This document shows positions 24,156 to 34,900 of a stretch of DNA of 64,000 nucleotides, piece after piece (the first letter of the stretch is position 1; each line of letters begins with the position of its first letter). The DNA lies in NCBI GenBank assembly GCA_002633005.1, contig NMRA01000568.1, forward strand, positions 207,842 to 271,841. Reading direction: 5' to 3'. The stretch comes from Phoronis australis. Lineage: Eukaryota; Phoronida; Phoronidae. Under the pieces are notes generated by a model, which was not told where the DNA came from, made no database searches, and was given only the letters and a program-made list of their open reading frames with translations. The position numbers and the translations under genes are program-made.

Positions 24156-24171
24156 AGCCCTTTTATGGGCT
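24156..24171 (+). terminator. Histone-type 3' stem-loop, slightly decayed
   Basis: AGCCCTTTTATGGGCT preceded by AAAACAAC and followed by ACCCACAA. One arm base is mutated compared with the other copies, leaving five perfect pairs. An HDE-like CCAAAAAGAGC follows 14 bases downstream. Confidence 0.8.
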
Positions 24172-24979
24172 ACCCACAATCACCAAAAAGAGCTGCTCGC
24201 TTAATATGATGGTGAATTATCTTATGATTTACCGGAAAAATGAAACGTTCTGTTGTCTTCGTACTTCTGGCAGTCAAATTAAATAAGTTGTCTCTTGAAA
24301 TTTGTTCACAAAGAACAACTTAATGACTGGATATGACGATTTGAAACATAATTAAGATCAACTATGGCATCATGTATAATGTTTTGGGTGACAAAAGTTA
24401 CCTGCAAATTGGCCGCATTAATGGTATTCAGACGGTAGTCTAGCATCATCAATTTAACTGATTTCAGTTACGTAACCAGCCGACACGAAACTCTGGTAAC
24501 TAGAAAAACACAAAGCGCTGCAAGACATGAAACTAAAATTAACTCAAATTTATACTTCGTTAAAGTGTTCTAAGTCTTGCTTGAACATATGGAAAATGAA
24601 AAAAATATCTTTTAATAATTCAAGGTTAATATATTAAATTAAAGGGGAAAAGAAGGGAGGTTAGTGGATGAACGAGAATATTCCTTGCTTTTATTAAAGT
24701 TAAGGGTCGTCATTACGTTGTATTACAGATAGCTGGCCTTAGTACATATCCTCACAGTTAACTCAAACGCAGAACCAAATTGGCGCGTAATTCTTGACTT
24801 CCTCAACGTCACTTCCGGAGTACGGCACGAGTAAGTATTACAAGAAGCCATAAAAGTGAAAAACATGTCTGGGATAATCAACGAACCTTATTTTAACTGA
24901 AAATGGCGTGAAAAAAGATTGCCTTCGCATTAAGAGATTGAGAAAATTTTGAAGAGGTTAGAGGGCTTTCACTCGCGAT

Positions 24980-26383
24980 CCGTAAAAAATGGATATTTAT
25001 CTAGACCGCTTTTGGCTTTAAAGTTGGTTTCAACTTATTGTCATTTGAGATGAGAAGATGGTTTTGGTCTCGCTAACTCTTTGCGGTTCGTTATTCCTCG
25101 AGATCATGCGTGGCTATTCAAATAATCATGATACACTGTACGTCGTAAAAAGTCACTTAGCCTAAAAGCCAAACAATAGCAGACTGGAAGCTCTTTCCAA
25201 GCCAAGAAATCACGTTTTGCAAGTAAATTAATATTGGACCTGTGGGTTTTAAGATTTTCTGTACTGTGTTCTTTTGGCTCAAAATCAGAGAACGTTTCTT
25301 TGAATTCAGGAATTCTTATGAATATATTCATAAGCGTACATGTAAGTTCCACAAATAAAACGACCATTTTAATTTACAATACTTAAAGACTATCGTTGGT
25401 ATAAACTTGTTTCTTGCTCAGCTTAGACGTGATTCTGGTATTGGGAAGATGTGACAGTTACTGGTCATTTTTGAAACCCCGATTCGATGAGGTGGGCGTC
25501 CGGGGCTCGTCATGGGAGTTGTTAATGTTGATCCAGTCATCGTTCATTGACCAAGAGTGCCTTCAATAGACATAAAAACGAACGAACACAAAGGATCTGT
25601 ATGGTGGCTAATTAAAGGTTGCGGAAAAGTAGTACAGTTTTGAGCAAACGACACTTTTAATGTTTGTAGTTGGCTATCTCGCGCATTTTACATCTATGTT
25701 GCCCCCGGTGTCACCCAACGTAATTAAAACACTGGAACAGTTGATTAACCACTAAATTTCTCCAAATTCTTGAAGAAACAAAGGACAGAAGCAAACAATA
25801 AAACAGATAAAGACTCTAATATACTAGATATCAATTGTAAGACCCATAAAAGTGAATGTGGACACCCTTTAAGAAAATGGTTGAGGTGAGCCTTTAAAAA
25901 ACTGTGGGGACGAACAAGGAAACTCTGGTAACAGGTAGAATAGTACGAATCGCTGTAAGCACACCTGTATATTACTGAATAGAAGTACAGTATACTATAC
26001 AATCAATAATGGTCTAGAGCATATTGAAAATGATAAACATATGTTACGTGACGTGAGAAAAACACACGAGCAAATGTCAAAACCCGCGGAAGCAGTTACA
26101 AGAAAATCAGAACTTGAAGATAAAACACTCAAACCAAAACGACTTGCAGTTGTGGGCGACAGTTAACGTTTCAAGAAATTCCCATATTTAAAAGAAAAGC
26201 AAGGGAATGTATACCCATTTCCCGCCGGAAATTGTAGTGTACTTGCACATTACCTAGAACACTGTGCGAGTGGTTTGGGTGTTTGTCAGTGGGAACACTT
26301 AGTATGCGCTTACCAAATACCAATTTACACATGCATATAACTACCGCAAGTGCTGATGAACAAAACACTCTCTTTTCGGCCAC
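24980..26383 (+). repeat. Segmental duplication, copy 2 (left part)
   Basis: Parallel to 22140-23600. The alignment breaks at 26383 at the TIR of the inserted element and resumes at 28356. Confidence 0.85.
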
Positions 26384-28356
26384 TTGACCTATCGCCAGGA
26401 TTATGACGGCCGGCTTAATTGACCAATCAGAAAGCAGCATTATTGGCACACGTTCGTCTGCGTTTCCAAGCCGCCATTTTACCCGACAAACCACACACAG
26501 TCGAGTAAAACCTACTTTAGTCTATAGCTCAAGAAATTGTCCGCTAAGAATGGGAAAACGGTGTTGATATGACGTGTGTAGCACCGACAGCCGTTATGCT
26601 ACTTCAGAATAACATCGAGTCATTTTTGGCATGTCCTAAGCCGAAAAATGATGTTGAAAAGCGTAAACTATGGATCAAACTGTACTGCCACACGAGCAGC
26701 TGAAATTAGCGATGTTGCTTGATAACTCGAAGGCTATAATAAACACAAACATATTAGTTCCAAGATACGCACTTTTCAGCTTAGTGGTGGCTATGGTGCA
26801 GGGCTATCTCAGATTTTGACTCCCGAGTTTCCTACGTCTGGCCGCCTTTGTCACGGCACCTGCTGGATCTCAGCACTCTAGCGGTAGTCCCCGGAAATTG
26901 TTGTTTTCAAGGACATTTTTATTTTATTTTTTTTTAATTATTTCAATCTAATGGACATTGTTTAGTTTCGTGTCAGAGTTGCATTTTTGTTATACATAAA
27001 CCGTAGGCTGGTGTTCAACTGAACTTCTCTCCCGGTCAAAATTCAGAGATTTGATCGGCACAGGGAAGGGCTCTGGATTACTGCCGGAACTCAAAGCCTT
27101 GGTCGAGCTGTTGAATTACTTGATGAAGTGTACCTCTAGTATATACTAAGTCTGCAGAGAGGGCTCATTTTGAAGTTGTTCAAACATGATATTTAGATTT
27201 ATGAAGCTTTAAAAAAGAATTTGAGTTATTTTTGTAAATACCCTATTTTTGCAACTACCACACCAGACTTGTATTCTTTTGTAACCATACCACGACTTAG
27301 TGATCATGCTATCTTCAAAGTTAAATGAAAGCTACCTCTATGGAATGAAACTACAAAAAATGCCAAGTTCATAAGAAAATAGGCCTAATGTAAATGTCTT
27401 AATGGTGCAAACGGATAATTCCATAGGCGGATTTAGGGGGGATGGGGACCCTACCCCCCCCCCTTGGCTGCCGCAAGAAAAATGAAACAGGAACAGCATG
27501 AAGCGTGAGGAAATATTGAGTTCAGTAACTAGGACCGGTAGCGGAAGAGGGGGACTCAGTCCCCATATCGCGGCGGAATCGTGTTCCTGTTTTTTTAGTC
27601 TACTGATAGATTTTCTGAACAGAAGGTCCAACGGTCTACATCCCTGGCCCCTGCAACTTTCGGGGCGCCTATGCACATGCAATCGCACTTTGCCCAATTC
27701 CACGAGGCAACATATGTTGGGCCCCCCTGTGGTATCCTAGATCCGCCACTGAATTCCAGACATTAATTTGACTTAGACACAGCACCAGACCTACCGGAGC
27801 TAACCGTTTGCCTAGGACGAGATGAGTGTGTACCTGAGCTATGAACCTGGATTTTTTGACCAAAATATTTCGTTACAAGATTAGAAAAGCGTAAACAGTG
27901 CTATCGAGTCGACCTAGTCAGAGACTATAGTGCATGTGTAGTCTATAATCTATGACCTACTTTACTCCAGGAGTCCCACCAGTTGTGACCTACTTTTCAT
28001 TTGGCGAAATTTAGCAGACGACAAAACAAAAATATCGGTGAATCTTCATTGATTTTAATCAAAAGATCATGAAGTGAAGGTGGCCCCGAGGCCGAGAAGT
28101 TCATCGGATTTTCGCTGGCTTATCGAGCACTTATTTTTTCATCGCCACCTTTACAAATTCCCATATCGTGAACGTACGATTCTATGTTGAAAAGCATCCC
28201 CTCTTGTCCCTGTCGAAGCGTTTTCAAATAGTGCAAAAAACCCATCTATTCCACCAGGAACGTCGTTTAGCGACAGTGTATTTAGCTCTGACATCTCGTT
28301 CGATTGTCGGGTATCAAGTGACTTTTTGCAAAGGGGCGGAGCTTGCGATAGGTCAA
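26384..28356. mobile_element. ~1.97-kb insertion with 12-bp terminal inverted repeats
   Basis: TTGACCTATCGC at 26384-26395 is the perfect inverse of GCGATAGGTCAA at 28345-28356. These ends coincide with the points where copy 2 of the segmental duplication loses and regains homology to copy 1 (CTTCGATCAATTG at about 23608). No transposase frame is visible inside, and the target-site duplication is not clear. It contains a smaller hAT-like element. Probably a non-autonomous DNA transposon of unknown superfamily. Confidence 0.65.
27422..27751. mobile_element. hAT-like MITE nested in the 2-kb insertion
   Basis: Ends read CATAGGCGGATTTAGGG and (inverted) CAGTGGCGGATCTAGG, the common hAT terminal motif. 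The flanks TAATTCCA and GAATTCCA resemble an 8-bp target duplication. The interior is G/C-tract rich and non-coding. Confidence 0.6.
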
Positions 28357-28634
28357 TTCTAGCTTGTAATAAAGAACATTTGCTGCCATTACATACACTG
28401 TACAAATGTTTAATGATAATGATGATAATAATAAATAACAATAATAATTATAATAACAATAATAACAATGTTATATATTTGTAATAATACCGTTTTAGCA
28501 AAGCACGTGACTATAATCTAGTTCGCCATGGACTAGATCTGACAGAACTGCCGGAATGTCACGTACGTTAGCGGTGCCAATCATCATGTTTAGGTTACAT
28601 CAAATATCGAAACACTGTCAAACAGCTCTCTTTA
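28356..28634 (+). repeat. Segmental duplication, copy 2 (right part)
   Basis: Matches 23608-23875 up to CTCTTTACGAAGAA. That point is exactly the minus-strand stop codon of the receptor gene; beyond it copy 1 switches to the small-gene pseudogene. Confidence 0.8.
28411..28472. repeat. AAT/ATAAC-type simple repeat
   Basis: Low-complexity GATAATAATAAATAACAATAATAA tract in the 3' flank of the receptor gene, absent from the paralogous copy at 23650. Confidence 0.85.
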
Positions 28635-28921
28635 CGAAGAAGTGGCAACAACCTCGTACTCGCCAGTGTCTCCCACACTGACATCAGTGGACAGTTTAGC
28701 ATACACTCCCTGTGGGCCTTGTGACTCACATGCATTTCTAAGTCTTTCATAAACGGGCACCTGTGGCAGATTAGCGTACGTCACGTCCTCAGCACTCTGG
28801 TAAACTGTGGAGTTTATTTCGGAGTAGACGTCATCTTGAACCTGATTGTCGTCAACGAGCTCAGATGTTCCCATTGTCCTGATTTTGTCCAGCATTTCAA
28901 AGCTTGGTCCAATGGGCATAC
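28632..28921 (-). CDS. Receptor exon 7: end of SAM and tyrosine-motif tail
   Basis: After acceptor TTGCAACAG the frame gives GMPIGPSFEMLDKI, the last turn and helix of a SAM domain, then a ~75-residue acidic tail with five Y-x-x-(L/I/V) sites: YSEI, YANL, YERL, YAKL and YEVV. VTYANL fits the ITIM pattern. Stop TAA at 28634-28632. Confidence 0.8.
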
Positions 28922-31900
28922 CTGTTGCAACATACATGTACTTGAAATTATAATACAGTGGTTTTGAGATTACTGTCACGTTCAAAGTTGAAACACGCCG
29001 AAAGAAAATGTCTCAAAATCTTTCAACGTCATGGTAATCAATTTCGTATTAAAACCAACACTTCCCTTGCTATCTTTTCAAGAGGAACCGTCGTGGAACT
29101 TCCTACGGTATACATGTAGATACTGAGGCAGGCAAAAATGAAACTCAGTGCTAACATGGGGTGTCATATTAACCATTCTCCAAAAGTCAATCTTAACCAT
29201 GCTCTTCTGAATATTATCAAATCCGCCAAATTACATCAATATGCATTAAAAACGTGATCAATATTGAAGAAATCAAGATAGAATGTTTGTCAATTCCCGT
29301 TTGGTACTGCAATAATGAGACAAGGTTAAAAACCATTTTCCAAACAAATGAGATTCTCGTTTCATTTAACGCAAATTTGAGACACTACACTGGTGTAAGT
29401 GATATTTTGCGAGCACAAAATCTTGCAGAACATCCTGAGAAGAAATTTTGAATCAATAAATTTTAGTGGCCACTATTGATTGGATGATGCTTGAAATTCA
29501 TGTATCACTCGAATTCAAAGAACACAGTTTTAACCAACCAAGAACCATATAATTCTTATCATGGAATCTAATTAGCCACTATGTGGCGAAAAGTGCTTTA
29601 AATCGGTCTGAGTTACAGCTGCGAACGGTGGAAGGGCGGATGCCGGAATGAGATGGCAGCAATTTACAGTACCCACATATTAAAGGGGATATGCTTGTAC
29701 TAAACCACTTTTTGATATCTTTCAACTTTATAACAAGAACAAGTAGCTGAGGGGCAATTTCTGTCCATAAAACTATTACAGCTTTGACGTTAAATCTTCA
29801 ATAGTAAGCTTCCTCAGAGCTTCCGCCGTAATTCTTTCCCTTTGAAACGCTGGGACAAACTTTTGTAACCCCAGCGATTCCAGCAAGACCATAACTGCAT
29901 AATCTAAAATGATTATTGGTATTCATAACATCAATAATATTCTTCAAAATAGTCTTTAAAAGCCCAAATGAGAATAGCATTATTTCAGTAATGTGATCCT
30001 TGAATATGAAGTGGAGAGTTTCTTACCTAACTTCCGGCAGTCATTTGTGTTTAAGCCAGCACTGACCTTGAAATATAAATTATGATTGTTATATTCGTTC
30101 CAAACAATATCGTATCTAACCTCATGACAATACAAGTAAACAAGGTCCAGGCTAATAACAGGTTATTTGAAGCCTATTTCTTGTCGCAAACAGGCACACA
30201 CCTGTTTGCCAAGTTTGCCCTAATTAGCAACTGACAAATTTAATTTGTGCTGTAATGAGAGACACAGTTAATTTATTGCTTTGGCTGTCAAGCGTCAGAA
30301 ATTCACTGTTTCGTTTTCATATATATTCTCGTTATTATTTCATCTACTTTGACTTTGTCGTAGTCCACTGCGAGGAGTTCCAACCACTCTAAAAGCATAC
30401 TGCGTGAACTTCGGGGCGAATTCCGAAGAAATTGCCCTCCCCGTGTTCGCTGATGTTGTACTCCTCCCCCAATTTTACTTTAACCTCCAGTTGGTGTTAG
30501 CTTTACGACCTCTTTAGGTGTCGCCCCCACTCCATACAGTAGCTATACGCCTTACAAACAGTTTCAAACCAATATCTGTTATACGGCTTTTTATACAGTT
30601 GTGTGAGGTAATGTAACGAAGCGGGAATAAAATTCAAGGCAGAAACTATCCTCTGACACAGCGACACCTATACTGAAACGTGGGCTTCTGGAAACAATAT
30701 GAACAATATACTGTACTGTTCATACAGGATATTGACGAAGAGTGAATCGCTAGAAAAATTGGGAGTATTTTAATATAATTTAGTACCGACACTCGTCTTT
30801 TTTACTAGTTTTACTATTTTATATTCTTATCAGTTGGTAACTGCACGACATTCCAGCATCTATTTGATTTGTTTATTAAAATTGCCACCAGTTGCACACG
30901 CCTGTGTGCACAGTTCTTGTTTGGGCTTAAGCAACTGGATCGGAGCTCCCTCGATTTTGTTTACTTCGATCACTATCTTTTAATAAACTGCAACTATTCA
31001 AGTCAAAGGTGATTGCTATACTACATACTGTATAACAGTAATTTGAAAGGGGATATCCCAGATTTCAACCAATGGGAATGACTGAATGTTACGGCGTGAT
31101 TACTGTAACCAACAGAAGCTGGTCAAACAACATTTTACAGAGCCACCTTTCGTTGCACAGTGAAACAGTGTGAACTGAAATGAGTCTATTGACCATCGGC
31201 GGGCCTGGGGAGAAGCCAAGGACAAAAATCGTCCTTCTTTAATTATGAAGTACAGTGTACTCATGCTAACCTTCATGTCACCTTCCGTTCAGTCTGAACT
31301 CAGTGTGGGTCTGTCAGCACTTCATTTCAGATATCTTCATGAATAATATGTTGTTTCATCTCTGTCCGTTAAGGAATCTGCATGCATATTGTACGTATAA
31401 AACAGTCTTGTGTAATCTTTATGCTTATGTATCTAGCATCCGTTCTAAATTAAAACAGGTTCTGTGCTGACAAGAAGTCGAATAAGAACCACGGTGTATT
31501 CTGTCAGTGTGGTCAGTGTTATGAAGCCGCTAATACAGGAATAGAGACCATGCAGGTGGCAACATTTCCAGACAACAGTGATGGCCGATCCAGATAAGGT
31601 TTATCCTAGCTTTGTTTTTATAGATTGACTTCGAGCATTAGCTATGTTCAATCATCTTACCGTGTTGTTTGCAGAAGTCATAACATGAACCTCGGAAGTA
31701 GCCTCTGGTTTCAGCTGTGATGACGTCCGTGCTTGCTGTTTGGCACTGGGTCTGTTACTTGCAAAATAAAAGGAGGCGTATGCTGTGAACTTAATATACC
31801 ATAGAGATGACAAACTGTATTAGAAAATACAAACGAATTAACATTTAATCATGGTGTGAGAATGTTAACTAAATTTGGTCAATTAAGAGTCAAACCACAC

Positions 31901-34900
31901 CCCATTTTTGAGGATGTATCGTTGTAATTTTGAGTTTCTAATGTGACTTCAGTTACATGTACAATAAAAGGGTAATAGCGATTATGCTTTTACTTTCGTG
32001 TAACGTTTGACTTAGGGCGCAGAAGACGATCATTAAGTCGTCTCTTCTAAACTATAACACTTCAACATTTCGAACGTCTTTATTCTGAAAAGCATTTTCA
32101 TTACATCATCAACATACTCTTGAAATGGTGTTGTTAATGCTCTGAACCTAACACAGCCTAAAATGGACACATTTGACAGATTACTTTATAGTGTACACGT
32201 GCTACTTGTGGTGCCATCTGGCGGAGATATGTTACAGAAATCAAATCAGAAAGTGGGTTTTAATTTGAGTAAAGGCTGTTTGACCCAGTCCAATAGTAAA
32301 AGAACGGTTAAAGTATCGCATAATACATGTACAAAAAAGAACGTTCACTTGTATTTCCCATTCAGCTGTAACTTCACTGCAACATGCGATACAAGGAAGA
32401 AATGGGCTAACATTTATTTACAAAATGAGTACTATTAACAGTTTTTCTACACAGCCTGCTTTTGGTCGAAGGTAGAGAATTATATCATAGTTCATACTAT
32501 AACAACTAGGTGTCTCTAGCGTTTAGAGATTTATATCACACTTAATAATATAAGCACTAAGTGTCTCTAGTTTGTAGAGATTTATATCATAGTTCATACC
32601 CTAACCACTAGGTGTCTCTGTACCTAGTTTCCAACCATGTTGTCCCCACCACTACATTTTGATATTAGATAGAGGTGGGAATTGTCGCCTTTTCCAGGTG
32701 TATTCACTTCAGATCTGGTTTATAGTAAATTTTCGTTATCATCAAGCTATCCAGAAAGCATACCCTTTACTTGTACTTCCATGTCTCCATCATTCTTTCA
32801 ATAAATGTTTAATGCGAAATGAGAAATGTTTATCTAGAAGGATACAACATATTCAATAACAGTTCCATGTTACTGGGGATTGGTAACGCTGAGGGGGTTT
32901 ATCTAATCACAGCCGATATGCACCTACCTTGCTCGTTAACGTTTTCAACCATCGGGTACTGTGGTCTTTCTGAAACTGAATGGAGTTAGTGTGTGTGACG
33001 CCTGACCGTTCAGTCGCAGTCAAAAAGAGCATTGGAATCTACTTTCCAAAAGTCTGCTATCACAGATCATACTTTTCAGACCAATCTTATGATTGGCTGG
33101 GAGAAGAAAGGTATTTTAGGTAATTATAGTAGCAGGTTTTCCAGATGGATATGGGAGTCTGTTTACACCAAGAAAAGGGACAAGCAGTGTATGAAAAGAG
33201 ACTGTGGTCAGTTTAAGCTGGACCCATCATACACTGGACTACTCGGGAAAACGACCACGGAGGGCGCTCATCATCACCCTCGTGATGTTCCGTAACATCA
33301 CACCATAGTTCCATTCAGTTTGAGAAAAGTTACAGTACTCGATGGTCAGTAACGTTAACTAGCAAAGTACGTATACATGTATCTACTGTGAATAAATGAA
33401 CTCTCGTTAGGAATCAACATAACTATTGTTAAATCAACAACATAGATCGTGCAACATAAAGCTTCAAATACCTGTGTGCACCTGAGCCAGACAGCGATAA
33501 CACGCCCCTTCTTTTCAGTGTAACCATAACTACGACAACCGTCAGCACTATCAATACCACAGACACTGAGACGGCAATACCGGCTGTTTCACCTTGTGTT
33601 AAGCCTTTGAGAGTACTGACATCTAGAAATACAGTTTACATGTATCACTGAAGGAAGATTGACATGCGTGAGAAAACGTCAGGGGGCTTTTTCGGAAACA
33701 ACCATTTTCCTGAAGTGATTTTGCTTTCACAAAAAGCTCCCTGATTGTTTAGGGAAAAGTGAAGGGACTTACCCGGAAATTTATATTGCTTACCACAACG
33801 CACTGGTTTGGTTGTGAGTTTTAAAAGTGTTATAAGGAGTAAGTGACGTACGTATGTACACCGATGGTGGCAACGGAGGAGCTTATCTATTTCCACATAA
33901 TGTTTAACTTTCATTAACTTGATACACCAGACACACAAAAAGACAGGCTTCTCATTAGAAATAGTTTGGCTACATTAGATTAGTCCGCCGACGTTATTGG
34001 CAAGTCCCCAAAATACTTGAAGTATTTTAACGGTTCTTTTAAGAACAAATTTGAAAAACAATGACACATTTTCCATACATTTGCATGCTCCATAAATGCA
34101 AAACTGTCACGAAAAACCCGTGCCCATTAGGTCTTTTTCGGTCGCTGCCTCCGATAGTGCCCCAATCGGAGCTTGATGTTATTGGATACTCCTTCGGAAA
34201 TCCCCGGTACACTGCTAAATTTCTAGTGATATTAACTTGTGACTGAGCCTAATAACCCAAACGATGCGCACGCAGTCATCAATGAGTAGGCAGAAGAATT
34301 CTCACTTGTACATGTATTTCCTGTAACTCAATTTAGCAAATTATAAATTCATGAGTTGGACATTCCAAATTCTCATCACCGTTGTTGTTCAAGTTTGTTC
34401 CACGTGCTGAACCAGTACTACTTCACAAGTCTTAGCGTTGTATAGAACCTCATGAACACGTCAATGTATTTTGCCAGATATCTACAAAACTATGCATTTT
34501 AACTCACTAAAGGTATATTTATATATAGTAGAGAGCCTGTGAAATTTGATTAGTGACTTTTCACCGATCTTCCATTAGTAGGGTAGCTTGGCGGCCACAT
34601 GTACAATATTGCAATAAAGAAATGTGCGTTCACAGCAAACAACGGTACAGGTGTGTAAAATTGTTTTTGACAGATTCATATGAAATCCTATCGGCCATTT
34701 CCGAGACATGATGTTACAGTATGATATCAAACCAAAAACATCTGCATTTGTTTTAAACCCATCGAAATTTAACAATGCTTCGTGCAAAACTTTTAGGATG
34801 AATTGTGCATACTTTTAAGTTAAAATCCAAACTTCAATTGTGTTTGCATATAAAGCACCAGAAAAATTGACGTGGCATAACTATCAAAACTCAATAAGCT

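Noticed and set aside
27338-27703. 121-codon Pro/Ser-rich minus-strand frame
   Set aside because: It lies inside the hAT-like MITE with G/C homopolymer tracts and has no domain signature.
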